From: Bryum argenteum
Lineage: Eukaryota > Streptophyta > Bryopsida > Bryales > Bryaceae
Direction of reading: 5' to 3'
Length of the DNA: 64,000 nt
Assembly (NCBI GenBank): GCA_037043015.1
Contig: CM073329.1
Coordinates: forward strand, 7,084,648 to 7,148,647
The stretch's first letter is position 1, and each line of letters opens with the position of its first letter. Below are positions 31,946-44,176 of the stretch, one piece after another. The position numbers were made by a program, and so were the translations under genes. A model generated the notes under the pieces. It was given only the letters and a program-made list of their open reading frames with translations, was not told where the DNA came from and made no database searches.

Positions 31946-33129
31946 CGATCCAATATACAATGTATATACATAAGGTAATGTCCAATTTTCTTATACAATT
32001 TCTAAGATACGGTTTTTCATATATGGTAATAAGGTAAAAAAATTACATATCATTTTATACAATACACACATAATAAAATCTTTTGTATACAATCTCTTGT
32101 TTAGTGTTGCAACATATAATATATTGTCAACATTTAGTATTGTACAATTGGCATATAGCAACACAAAATACGTGTGCGTGCAATCAACTTTGTTGATAGT
32201 ATCCCCACTTGTTTAAAGATTTGTGTTGCTATGATTAACAAATTGTGCGTAGCCTAAATCTTATATTTGGTTCCATCTAAATAATTTTTAATCAAACTTT
32301 GATTTTAGAAGTTCAAATTAGATTGAAGTTAATTTCATGTTAATTCCAAATAAACGTTGGAAGTAATATATGATTAATATAGTTTATGGATCTCATATAA
32401 AAAACTTCCAGCTTGTTTTTTGCTCAAAATTTTAAAAGAATACTTGTGAAATATAGTAGTCTACAGGACCTTATTCTTCAAGGATAGTTTTATGATGTAT
32501 TCACCTAGTTATAGACTAAGGGGAGTCCAGAAGCTCCACATCGAGGGATCTCCCGTTGGCCATGGCGAGACACTTTGTGAAAACTTATATGTGATTTGGA
32601 AGATACAAAGAGAATCTAAAGATACTTAGATATCTCGCAAAAAAAATTCAATTTGTATCAAATTCATTTCACGAAATTGAAGTGTCCATTTCAGCCCAAA
32701 ATTCCCAAATGAGTCTAGATTTAGTTAAATTAGTTATGCCATTTTTTTATCCACATTAGTTTTAATCACCAAATTAGATTTATACGGTTATGTTTTTTGA
32801 AATAGTAAGTGTTATTTTTACAATTAATCAAAGTGTGTCAAACTTTGAAAATCATTAGAGAATACACTTTCTATTATTAGTAGCTGAAAATTGATATGAT
32901 TGGCCAAAATAACATATTATATGATATTATAAGGAAAGACCCTAACCTAAGAGAAACACTATAAGTTTCCCAAAATAGTAAGATTTCCAACAATAAGGGA
33001 ACCTTGCTCTATTTGTGTTTGAAGGCTTATTGTGAACAATTTATGAATCCAAACGAGGTAGTGGAAGTCGGATGTGGTTCTCAACTGACCAAACTTCTCA
33101 AAATTAGAAATCTTATCTAAGTGTGCTAT
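31946..33129. other. AT-rich spacer
   Basis: No coding, RNA or repeat structure that I can support. Confidence 0.4.
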
Positions 33130-33188
33130 AGCTCTTCAAAATTTGGGATCCACCATAAAATGGTAGATTGGGCTCTTAGGGGTTGATG
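33130..33188 (+). mobile_element. Degenerate right end of a TTAA-class element
   Basis: CTATAGCTCTTCAAAATTTG then GGGCTCTTAGGGGTTGA resembles the right end of the long element (GGCTCTTCAAAGTTT ... TTTAGGGGTTAA), with the terminal TTAA mutated to TTGA. No matching left end was found. Confidence 0.35.
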
Positions 33189-33655
33189 TAATAATGTTGT
33201 TCATCTATCTCTAACCACCACTTTCTAACTATCTCCCTCTAAACTTGATTATATAACTTTTAGTTTAACTTTCAATTAGCTTCTCAATGAGTTTATATTT
33301 ACAACTTGTAGAACAATATACAATTAGCTCTTAAATCACTTCATGTTAAATTGATATTAACTTCAAAGTAACTAAAACAATTTATTACAAAGAATATTTA
33401 GTTATTGATTCCACATTGTGAAGTCTTACCAACTTGCATTGCTAGGAGAAACAAGAAACTAAAGTGTCATCATGAATATTCAATGCGTATTACTTTGGTC
33501 TATTAAAGGGTAATGTAGTTATATTTTGATTCGAGTCAATATAAATATAACAAATTTTATCTTTGTTATCATTAAATATATCATCTTATAAATGTGGCTT
33601 ATAATAGGGCTAGACATACACAAGTAATAAGTCAATTTGACTTTCTACTTGCTTC

Positions 33656-34120
33656 TGTTAAAATGACGTTGTTTGTTAAAATGACATGTTTTGGGTGCTC
33701 AAAATGAAACAAATAACATTGGTTTCTATAAATTTTTGACATCGAAGGGCAGATATTTGTGAATTGGTGTTTAACAACAATAATATTTTTGAACGAACAT
33801 TCAAGAATTATTTGTCCTTTGTTGTCAACAAATTCTGAACGGTCGTTCAAAACAACAATGTTTCGATTTTGGGCTTTAACCCCTTTTTAAGAATCAAATA
33901 CCATCAAAATGTGTGATATCATAGAAGTTTGGTAACATTACAAAAATCAATTGACATTACGGAGGTCATATGTGATATTTAAAAATGTGTTATTTTTTAG
34001 GCATAACTGAATATGCCCCTAAATTGGCACGTTTTAAAACGCGGCCAAACTGACAAGTTTTAGAACAAGGCCAAAATAGCACGTGAAATGGTGTCATATT
34101 TAAAGATATTTGGGGTTCTA
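33656..34120. mobile_element. AACCYCAATT-terminus element, degenerate copy
   Basis: CTGTTAAAATGACG at the left and GTCATATTTAAAGATATTTGG then GGTT at the right are weakly inverted. The interior shares GTGTGATATCA, GACATTACGGA and CGTTTTAAAACG-like phrases with the copies at 13620 and 34738. Boundaries are approximate. Confidence 0.35.
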
Positions 34121-34737
34121 ATCATAGCAACCATTAAGTTTTGTTTAATTCATAATACTATTAAAGTTTCAATGACATAAATTCTTTTGATAAATACTTG
34201 TTTAAGTATATGAATCAATAATAATCCTACTAATATGTAAACTCACATCCACTACTATAAGTAGTGAGGGGGGGTAGATTTTACAGCGATTTTTGTCAAA
34301 TATTCCTCATGTAAAGCAAGATAATGGATTAATGGTACATGCTCTATCAACATTGTTAGCAAAATAAACAATTTTATTTATAATTTCATAATTTGAGGTT
34401 AAAAGCCTTACAAAGCAAGTATAAGGACATTGCTTCACTTAAGAAATGTTAATATGAAATATAAAAATATTCTCTCTCATAATAATGACATATGGTTTAT
34501 TTATCTCAACATGCTCTACAATACAAATTTTCAAATAAACTAGTGTACAAGTCATGTATATTGCCACATGAGTTTCAATCAAAAATATGAATCTACAACA
34601 CATCAATCCCTAAGGGTGAAAGGATATATTAACCCCTACCTATCCTTACAAGCCATATAGGTTTTTTGTTCTTTCCAGCTCGCTAGATGAAGGTGTAAAA
34701 ATCAATATTTTTGCCTAAGATTTTTAGATGGTATTTC

Positions 34738-34999
34738 CTTTAAACCCCAATTCTGTTAAAATGGCATTATTCCGGTAAAATGGCACACCTCAACTTTCTA
34801 AACTGTAGTTCAAAAACCGTGTGATATAGCAGAATTGTAAGGTGATATTAGGGAAAATGAGTGACAATGTACATAAAGAAGTGATATTACAAAAAAATTG
34901 TGATATTACAGAATATACCATTTTATATGAGCACAAATGTAGGATCTAGTGTGACAAAATGGCACATGGCATAGTGCCATTTTAACGGAATTGGGTTTT
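34738..34999. mobile_element. AACCYCAATT-terminus element, short copy
   Basis: The termini AAACCCCAATTCTGTTAAAA and TTTTAACGGAATTGGGTTT are inverted. TGGCA plus GGTAAAATGGCAC lie just inside, and repeated GTGATATTACA phrases lie in the middle. 262 bp, non-coding. It sits about 100 bp right of a TTAACCCCTACC left end at 34632. Confidence 0.65.
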
Positions 35000-36486
35000 T
35001 ATCAAAAGGTGTGTAAAGAGAAAATTGTAATTTCCATTTTCAATTTTAGAGTTTCGTTACGCAAATTAAGCGTTCACAACCTAGGCGCACAGAAGAGAGC
35101 TTTTTATTTTGAAGATTGTTTTGAGAAAAATTATTGTAAAATGTTCATAAAACATTCATACCCATATTTCCAAGTGACTCAAGTCATAAATTTCTCAAGT
35201 TTTACAAGAAAACTTTCAAAAGCAAGCTTCGAAGTTTTGGAAAATTCAGAATAAAAATTTTGCACAAATTTTGGACGTTATGGTCTTGCAAATTGTAAAC
35301 ATCTAGTGGTCATTTTTTAGATAATTTACTGAAAATAGGCTTATTTATAAGATCTCATGGTTGAAATTCTAAAAAGATTTAGAAAATGTGATTCGCACTC
35401 CTAGGAGAGCATGTAGGTAGAAAATCTTAGTTTAAAGGTTACAAGCTCCAAAAACACACAAATAAACTTAAAGTTTAACTTCCATCTTTCCCTCAAAATG
35501 AGCAAGACACTTCTACATTTTTCAAGTTTATTTAAAGATGGTGTGTAAATTGTAACTGTGGGATGTTATTGGGTACTAAGATAAAAATTTCCACTAACAA
35601 TTATCAAATTTTCTCATGAAAAGAATTAGAAGTTTCACTCTTATGATAAAAACAAAGCACTAAACCAAGAAATTCGTGAAGTGAACTTTTAGCAAACACT
35701 ACAATCATATTCTATGCCCAAATCCCAAGCCCTCTTTAGAATAAAGAGAAAATAGGGTTACCCACTACTCCACAAAGTCTTATAACCAATTATTTATACA
35801 CAAACATCCATGTGGCTTGCAATCACCAAAGGTACTCAAAAACTTGTAACCTTGAAGTAAAATTTGAAATTGAATACAAGGAGTTTGGCAATGTCAACCA
35901 ATTGGATTAGACCTTTAGGAGTGAGTCTCATTTTAAAGATCCAATCCAATCGGTTGATGCAATCCGATCCAATTGGAAGAAATTTTTTCTATTTGTCTTT
36001 GGAGGCTTCTAGAAAAATACATACAAGGCTAAATGTAAATATGTCTAGTGGGTATAAAACTCTACATACAAAATACCCAAAATAAATTTGGTATATAAAG
36101 AATAGCTATAAATAGTCTACTAAGGCCTTTGAAATTTGAAAAGTACAACAATATTGCCTATTGGGTCTTTAGGGGTTGACACTAGCACTCTCCTTCAAAA
36201 CTTTTTATTCTTGAAATCAATAAACAAATAAAAATCTCCAATATATGTATAGATTGTAATATTCATGTACGCTTAATGGCCTCAAAATTTACTATCAAAG
36301 TCCTTTTCACATTAAAAGTGACAAGAGTTATGCTTATTTGTTGATTGTTTTTAGTGTTTTTAATTAAAGTGTGTACCAAAACATGTTGAGGTTACAAATT
36401 GTTTTTTTTTATTCTTTTTTGAACAATTTGACTTTGTTCTCATTAACTAGTAAGGTCCTCCTTGTCCCAACGCAATACATTTTTAT
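35000..36486. other. AT-rich spacer
   Basis: Holds one short imperfect inverted repeat, CAACCAATTGGATT (about 35896) against AATCCAATCGGTTG (about 35943), and an element-like right end TCTTTAGGGGTTGA near 36165-36178 that might pair with the left end at 34632. No gene seen. Confidence 0.35.
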
Positions 36487-38810
36487 TTGGTGCTTTTCAA
36501 AAGGTATTCCATGTTCCTAGTTCCCTTGTTCCATGTGTTCGTAAAATATTATAGCATGTCTTCTGTACCCCCTCCTAGTTTCATCTACTCCATTTTTTCG
36601 TTCCTGGTTCCACATCCTGCAATTTCTACTGCCAATTCTCATTCTTTATTCTCGGTTTCTCATCTCATGTATCCCTTGTTCTCTTTCTTCCCGTTCACTC
36701 GTTTGCCCCTACCATTTTCATGTTCCTCATTCCTTGTCCTCTTGTCTCCTTTTTATTTTATTAAAATCTAAAGAACTCTAAATGACAATCAAAGACTACT
36801 CACATGATCTTTTTAAAAATCTCCATGCCGTGTATGTACGATCAAATGATAATGACCATGACCATGTTTGTATGTATGGATTGCCAAGGACAGGCCAACA
36901 TACACTATTCTTCTGTATATAGAGATAATTGTCTCATTGATGTCCATATGATCAAATTGTTTGAATAGGTATTGTCATCTAAAAAATTGTATATATATAT
37001 ATATGAAAGAAATGGGTATCCGTTTGGCGATCCTTCCTACCTGCCAACCTATGAACTCACCAACCTCCCAGCGTACCTACATTTGTTTAATTTTTGAACT
37101 ATGAAAAAAGAATAAATAAATTTAAAAAATGGGCATATTTAAAATTAATAAACATAATATTGTGTGAAGAAATGGAAGACATGGGATTTAAAATTTTAAA
37201 AAAAAACCATACAAAGAGCTACCCTGTCGAGGCAACGGGGTATATATATGTGTGTGTGTGTAGAGTGAGCAATTTTGGTTTCGATTGGTTTTCATCCAAA
37301 TTATTTGACCTTCGGGCAATGGTAAGCTTGGAGTATCACTTTTTGGACACACTAATTAGGTTATTTTTATTGAAAGTCTCCAAAGTTTGTCTAATTTGTC
37401 CATTTTAATCAAGTAAAAAGACCCTAAAATGGAAAATAAAATATCATGCACCTCAATGAAACCAAAGTATATGCCTATAGAGTTTCTCTTAGATTTTATT
37501 TTTATTATTTTTTTTTTTTTTTTTTTTGGATCCATTCATAGATGAGGGAAAAAATGCTGAATTTGGGGATTTGCAGGCATTATAGTGCACAATGAATTAT
37601 AATTTTAAAATAATTGATTATAACTTTTCTATAATTAAATAAATTATTCTGTATTCTATACAAGAAGATGTAGGTCATATTCAAAAAATTTATTAAAATA
37701 AAAATGGTTGATATTCCATTTGCTTGATTCTATGGATTTTAGGTTATTGGGACATGACTTATTTTTTCAACTAAAAAATCAAATAAAATTACTTCAATTT
37801 TTTTTTTTAAATCTAATTTCTTTTCTTGATACATTATAAGTATAGACAACTAAAACCACATCTAATGAAGTCTTATTGTATTACAGTTCAGAAATGGATA
37901 TGTTTGACACACCAGCATAGAGTACAATTGTTTATGGGACAACCTTTTTGGGTACCCCAACCGGACCATCACCCCTTCGCGTGGCATACAAGATATGCAT
38001 AGTGTGTTTTGAGAGTGGCAATTTGTTCGATGTTCTTGGGGTATAAGACATGGGTAACTAACCATGATCATGAGTTGATTTATGGTTGCGTGTGAGACTT
38101 TAGAGATAAGTTGTCAATTAACATTGATGCTAAGTTGAATCGTTGTAACGTGTTAAATGAGGAGAAGCCAAACTTTACCAAAAAATATTCAAAAAAGGCA
38201 GCTAACGGGGCTATATACACGACATGAAGAGTTTTAAAGATTTTGAAGAGTTTCCGTAAGTGGTATTTTATTGTTATGAAGAGTTTATTAAATCCTAATA
38301 AATAATATAAGAACAAGTCTAAGGGACAAGGAATATGGAACAATGAAAATTGGAGCAAGGAAGGAGTGAACGGAAGATCAAGGGATTATTTGAGAAACAA
38401 AAGATAGGAACTAGGAACGGAGGCTCGGATTGATGAACAAATAATGAGAATTAGGAAGGAATGATGAGAAAGAGGAATGAATGATGAGAACGAGGAACGG
38501 ATGATGATAACTAGGAATGAATGATGGGAACTAGGAACGAATGATGAAAACTAAGAAGGGGAATCGGGGGATGGGGAATCGGGAACAAATGATAGAAACT
38601 AAGAAGGGGAGTTGGGGGACGGAGAACCGGGGACATAAGATGGAAACCAAGAAGACGATTTTGGAGACAAAGAACCATTTGCAAGAAAACCGATAATCGG
38701 GTTCCAAAAGAGAAGATGTGGTACGGGAAACGAGAGAATGGAGGACATACTATAAATCATAAAAAGGAGGGAGAAGTGAGAAGAAAGGAACAAAGGACAT
38801 ACTATAAAAG
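36487..38810. mobile_element. Foldback-like element with repeat-built arms
   Basis: The left arm (about 36487-36780) is pyrimidine-rich, built from degenerate TTCCTAGTTCTCATCATTCG-like units. The right arm (about 38270-38810) is the same kind of sequence inverted, with more units (GAATGATGAGAACTAGGAAC repeats at 38440-38560). Outer ends correspond (ATTATAGCATGTCTTCTG against the inverse of CATACTATAAAAG), as do inner ends (TTATTTTATTAAAATCTAAAG against its inverse). The 1.5-kb centre carries no long frame. This arm structure is typical of foldback elements. The right arm abuts the long TTAA element at 38811 exactly. Confidence 0.5.
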
Positions 38811-39787
38811 TTAACCCCTAAACATCCTTGGGGTATTTTTAACCAAAAACTCATTTTCAATAAAGTGATATAAATGATAATAAAGATAAGCTATTCAGAT
38901 CTCAACCATACAAACTTGTAATAGACTTGTAGTAGATCATGTGGACCAAAACTTGACTCATGGGACCTCATAGATTGCGAGATTATAACTTATTAGTGCG
39001 CAAAACAGGCTACAAAATACCATCATTTCCACTTTGAAGTGAAAATACTACCAACATGAAATTTGCAATCAAAAAATCAACAACTAGAAAGTTGTTCATT
39101 TTCATCTCAAAGACACTCGTGTACCAAAAAAATTCATCGAAAAATAATCTTGGCTTAAATAGTAGCCTTGTAGTCGTGAAAACTGCCAAAAATTTTACAA
39201 AGGAAAAATAGTCCAAAACTAGACCCCTCGCACTCAGATCCATACTTTTTCTTCAATATATCCTTGATTGGGTGAAAGTTTCTACCACTAAAAATAGAAT
39301 ACAATTGGAATCCACCCCCAAAAAAAAAGTCAAAATCTAACGGTGGATGAAGGAGATCTAGCTCTTCAAAAATCATCCATTTTTTCACTTATTTCATCGT
39401 AGAAACATCATTGCAAAGCCAATACCAAAGTTATCTAGATCAAAAAACTTCCAACTACAAAGTTGTTGGGATGCATCTAAATATCAAACGTGTGAAAAAG
39501 ATTCATGAAAAACTATTTTAGATTTCACATAATTGGCTTGCAATGGTAAAACATGCCAAATGTTTGAAAACCCAAAAACAAAAGTTGCCTTCATTTAAAT
39601 CCATGCCATTTATTCATACTTTATTTTATGAGTCTGCAATTTTTACCACATAACTAGACTTGATTTGTGATCTAACCCAAGTGATTTCGTCAAAAACGGA
39701 ATTTGGATGAAGAAGTTATGGCTCTTCAAAGTTTCTGCCCTTCATCCAAAATGTCGTTTTTCGACACTAGGGACGTTTAGGGGTTAA
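38811..39787 (+). mobile_element. Long TTAA element, copy B (complete)
   Basis: 977 bp from TTAACCCCTAAACATCCTTG to GGGACGTTTAGGGGTTAA. Terminal inverted repeats are about 15 bp (TTAACCCCTAAACRTCC) with TTAA outermost on both sides. The interior is two diverged tandem halves of roughly 300 bp. The first has AACTAGAAAGTTGTT ... GGTGGATGAAGGAG ... AGCTCTTCAAAAATC; the second has AACTACAAAGTTGTT ... TTTGGATGAAGAAG ... GGCTCTTCAAAGTTT. No transposase is encoded, so it is non-autonomous. Confidence 0.9.
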
Positions 39788-40660
39788 AGAATAGGAGGAG
39801 CATCGACGAGTGAATCGGGGATAGGGGGTAGTTTTCGACGAGCACAAATAAAGAGTTCATCCATCAGGACGAGAGGGACTTTATTCACAAATTAATCTAT
39901 TTTTTATTTTTTATTTTTTATTTTATTTTATTTTTTTGCGTGTCTGGATGACATGAGTATGTACTAGTGAGTTATAATCAACAATGTTTTGGGGTAAGAA
40001 TACAAAAATAGTACCATGTGATCTGCACCGAACACCTGTCATTAAAGGTCATAATCTTAAAAGATCCTCAATAGCTAGCCAAGATAATTCAATCTCCTTT
40101 TCAGGGAGCTTCCAAGATCATTGCACGTATCACCACGAGTCATAATCAGCAGTGCTTTACAGTTGGAACATCACAATTGTACCAATTAAACACTTAACCA
40201 CTTGACACCTTCTTCAACCTAGCTTCCGAGAATTTGTTTTACATTGAAATGCCTTACAACCCAACCTCAGAGCTGTCTCCCAAAGGATACATCACTATCA
40301 CAAATAGATCCTTCAAAAATCCTTAAAAGCTTCCTAAAATCATTGCACGATCCTAACCTAACATTTCATGAGTTATAATCAACAATGTTTTGGAGTAAGG
40401 ACACAAAAATGGTACCATGTGATCTCCACCAAACACTTGTCATCAAAGGTCAACTTTCCAACATTTCCAATGTTGATATCGCCCCCACACACAACATGAT
40501 ACATCATTTTTACTAGAGGTTCTTCTTTTTGAATGAATATGGTTACATGGGTGTAGTTCCAAAGAATATGCCGAGGTATAAGTTGAATCTCATCCATTGT
40601 TACGAAGATCTTTACAGCATGGGATTTGAGAACCGTGTAGTGACTTACAATGACAACCAA
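39788..40660. repeat. Diverged direct repeats
   Basis: GAGTTATAATCAACAATGTT with the following about 90 bp occurs at about 39969 and again at 40371 (shared TACCATGTGATCT, CAAAGGTCA). Shorter relatives (CATTGCACG, GAGTCATAATCAGCA) lie near 40120 and 40340. An A/T microsatellite of TTTTATTTT type fills 39898-39937. No gene seen. Confidence 0.55.
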
Positions 40661-40706
40661 CTAATAAGCTGATTGATAGATTGAGCCAAACTAATCCATA
40701 TCCTGT

Positions 40707-41280
40707 TTAAAAAATCACCTTCATTTCTCCGAATCGACACACAAGTCCAAGCGGACAGGATCGAGGCAGTGAGGAACAATACGGGTAAAATTTCCGTACG
40801 CGACAAAATAATCTTTGGGTACAATAAGGGTACAGTGTCTGAGTTGGAAAGTGACAAAAAATAATCTTGCAAGTAAAGCCTTGGGGGCCGATGCAGATGA
40901 TCAACATAAGTTGCATCACATCGAGAAGCAAAGCAAGATCTTCAGCTGTCAGAGGAGGAGCTCGATCAGAATGTCCGCGTTGCTTTGAATGCTGTGAATG
41001 ACCCGATGATCTTGAGGATCTTGAAGAAGCGGAGAGGTCGCCTGAGGCTTGATCATCACTTGTTCGGCTACCACCAGTGCTGTTTCGCCATCCACTGCCC
41101 ATGCATGATGTTTAATCACCATTGCCGATCGAAATGGCAGCTGGAACTGCAGTCAATGGCGATGCGAAATGTGTAGATCGAGGCAAGTACCACACCCAAG
41201 GAGGAGTTTTGCCGGCATTCCCACCTCGATTGATAGTGCCCTTCGTTGTGATTCCTTGAACACCGCTACTTTCGCCACTA
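40707..41280 (-). pseudogene. Possible gene remnant, family not recognised
   Basis: On the minus strand, about 41280-41105 reads as a Gly/Thr/Pro-containing peptide (GTINRGGNAGKTPPWVWYLP) to a stop. The ATG at 41102 opens a Ser/Arg-rich frame (residues 1-50) with SASSRSSRSSGHSQHS followed by LTAEDLALLLDVMQLML. Composition here is GC-richer and more protein-like than the surrounding spacer, but the two parts are separated by a stop codon and no known domain is visible. It may be a decayed gene, an exon of a missed gene, or chance. Confidence 0.25.
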
Positions 41281-42372
41281 TGTACCTGCACCGCAAATGC
41301 TCCGAGTAAAGTTCCACAGTGTTATTCTAGCCTCACGAGAACACCACATTCGCTAATTTGAGAAATTTCCATTTCCCATCTGTATGATAATGAATTGCCC
41401 CCTTCCCGCGAGCAATGTTACAATATGCATGAGTATCTATGTGTTAGTGCCCTATTACACCACAAGTGCATTCTTCATACTCAAACTGTTCCAGGAATTT
41501 GGCTTGCTTCATTTCAAATTCGTAGAATTATGGAGGATAATTATTGGCGCCCGCGCCATGCAAAGCCAAAACTCCACACACAATACGAGCCAAATTCATC
41601 GCCACTGGAGGTGAGCTTGAGATCGAAGCCATGGATGAAGAACCCGTCTTCAGTAGAAGTGGCACATTTCAATACTCTGGCGGTTGGCGAAAGTGGTAGG
41701 TTTCTTAAATTACTTAGTCTCATACTTTTGGTTTCAACGGCAGATAAAGACTTTTGGTTTTGGAGAGGTAGATAAGGACTTTCGGTTTTGACAAATAGGA
41801 CTTCTTATTGAAAGTTATTGTTCCAAGTTTGCAGATTAGACTATCAAGCAAATTTCACAAATACATTGAAATATGAGAACAGATTTGATGTTTTGACATT
41901 AATTTTCATCTATTTTGGGTTGATGCAACTTCTTTAACATTTTTATTCTTTTTACTATGGCTAAAGGAACTTACTCAAGTATACAAAATTTGACAATATA
42001 TCCCTGACAACTAGTATATCATATTAAGCAAAGTTTCTTTTTATCTTTTCTTTTTTATAAACTTAGAACCTTGGATTGGATCCTAAGAAGAAAAATTAAT
42101 AAATGGTTCTTTAAAAATTCTCTTAAATATGACGAATATAGACAGTACTGTAGATCAAAATCTTCTTCACAATCATATGTAACCTAATGAATGAATCAAT
42201 AAGTCTTACAAGAGAATTTATTTGTAGTAGTTGAAGGTTGAATTATTTGATAATTTGATAATTGCATATTTTTGAGTTGGTATCAATTTATTTATTATAC
42301 GGCAAGTGTGTTCTCCTACTAGTCTACTACATCTTACATAGTTTTGACCATATTGGAGATACGTAAAGATCT
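41281..42372. other. Spacer, no gene supported
   Basis: Overlapping frames on both strands at 41395-41775 share one GC-richer patch and neither shows a domain. The remainder is AT-rich. Confidence 0.35.
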
Positions 42373-42431
42373 ATAAAGAGAGAATCTATTTTTTTATAAA
42401 TAAGTCCAATAAAAATAGATTCTCTCTTTAT
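42373..42431. other. Perfect 21-bp hairpin
   Basis: ATAAAGAGAGAATCTATTTT plus T at 42373-42393 is exactly inverted at 42411-42431, with a 17-nt loop. The arm length equals that of a plant small RNA. It lies directly left of a 55-bp tandem array whose units contain the related AGATTCTCT. Confidence 0.75.
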
Positions 42432-42439
42432 CTATAGAG

Positions 42440-43130
42440 TATTGTCGTATAACTAGGGTCAGCAAAGATACAAAATTGTATCTATATGAATAAACCACGA
42501 TAATATGATTAGGACAATCTGAACACAAGATTTTCTTTGTATGAATAAACCATCATCCTATGACTGGGACAATCTGGATACAAGATTCTCTCCATATAAA
42601 TTACCGCGTAAGTATTATGACTCCGCAATCTAGACTCTAGATACAAGATTCTCCATGTATGCATTAACTACATTATTTTAACTCAGACAATTTGAGTACA
42701 TAATTCTTTTTGTAGAGATAAACTATTGTTCTATGACCAAGATAGTCTATATACGAGATTCTCTCTATGAATTAACTACAGTCTTCTAACTAGGACAATT
42801 TGGATACATGGATAAACCTTTATTTAACAATTTGAGACTATGGATACTAGATTCTCTTAACTTACATGAACCGTCTCCACATGACTTAAACAAACTCGCA
42901 CTAGATTATCTACATTTGGACAAATTATCATCCCTTAACTAAAACAAGATGGAAACATGATTATCTGTATAAGGATAAATTATCACCTTATGACTAAGAC
43001 TTGAAATTGGATACTCTTTGTATGCATGAACTATCTCCTCATGAGTGAGAATACTTAATACTAGATTTTGTTTGTATGCATAAACTATCTACATATGATT
43101 AAGACAAAGTGAAAACAAAGTGTTACAAAT
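42440..43130. repeat. Diverged tandem array, about 55-bp units
   Basis: Roughly twelve units follow the pattern TGTATGAATAAACTATCATC, CTATGACTAGGACAATCTGG, ATACAAGATTCTCT. Unit starts fall near 42488, 42543, 42598, 42661, 42716 and 42768 and continue with more indels to about 43090. Non-coding; resembles an old minisatellite. Confidence 0.75.
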
Positions 43131-43900
43131 TCAAAAAGTTTCAACTTTACATGATCTATATGTAGTAACTAAGAGACTCAAGGGAGAACTTAGACCCTGT
43201 TAGGGCTCATTTTGACATAAGGGGTTAAACTCAAACTATATATTCTAAAATGAAGAGGCGAGAAGAGGCGAGAAAAAGTCCTCTTCACAAATAAATGAAG
43301 ATTCTCTAATTTAGTGAATTTTATCTTGATTCTTTAAATTTACGTTTATGCGTTAGTTTAAATTAATTTTAGTAAAACCCGTCAACTCAATCTGTTACAA
43401 TTCAATATCTTGCTTATTCACTTCCATAGTTGCTCTCCACCACCAAAGTCATCACAACTTACATTAAGGGGTTCAATAATCAATCAATTTTCAGCAGGAG
43501 AAATCTACATAGATGTTATTAGTGCAAGCTTTTTCTGTGCATGGAGAATATTAATACACCTTAAAACAAGAGGAATCATCATTTATAAACTCTTCAACAG
43601 TGAGAAACGAATTTTTGAAATTGAAAATATACATGTTCCTAATATGGTGCCCTAAAGTGACACCCTATAATGCTTGCTGTAAATACAAGATACTATTGCA
43701 TGGGGAAGCTATTCCGTACCTGCCAGTGAAGATTACAAGAGCTCCATTTTAGACCACTCTACTATACAATCCCCAAGATATCCTTCAACAATACCAAGAC
43801 TATCCTGATACGATTTCTGATAAATAAGGTAACCTAATCCTTTCCCTCCAAGTACGATCCCTTCAGAATCTCACCATACACCGAGCCAGCCACAGCCGAG
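43131..43900. other. Spacer left of the LEA gene
   Basis: Holds an isolated ATAAGGGGTTAAAC at about 43217-43230 that resembles a right end of the TTAA class. No matching left end and no gene. Confidence 0.35.
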
Positions 43901-43937
43901 ACGCCAGATGGGCTCCATATCCACTTGGCACAGACCT

Positions 43938-43981
43938 ACGTGTCCCCAGAACCTGCCAACGGTGACATCCCGCCACGCGTC
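43938..43981 (+). promoter_or_regulatory. ABRE-like and coupling-element-like sites before LEA
   Basis: ACGTGTC (43938-43944) matches the ABA-response element core ACGTGKC, and ACGCGTC (43975-43981) resembles the CE3 coupling element. They lie about 200-240 bp upstream of the LEA start codon. ABA- or drought-responsive control is inferred from this pairing and from the gene type. Confidence 0.5.
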
Positions 43982-44176
43982 GCCTCCGCAGGCATGCACC
44001 TGCTCCAGGTGGCTCCATCGTGGACGTCCATCGTGTCAGTTAGCAGGGTTATTACCACCGGCCCCTGACCGTCATTCCATCTTCCGTTTCCCCATACACG
44101 CACTTTTGCATACCATTTGCTCAGGATCCTCCATTTTCCTCTAGAATTCCCACATTTTCCTACAGAATTTGCAACA

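Noticed and set aside
42440..43130. Array considered as a CRISPR
   Set aside because: Plant nuclear DNA, no conserved repeat plus unique spacer structure, no cas genes; units diverge throughout.
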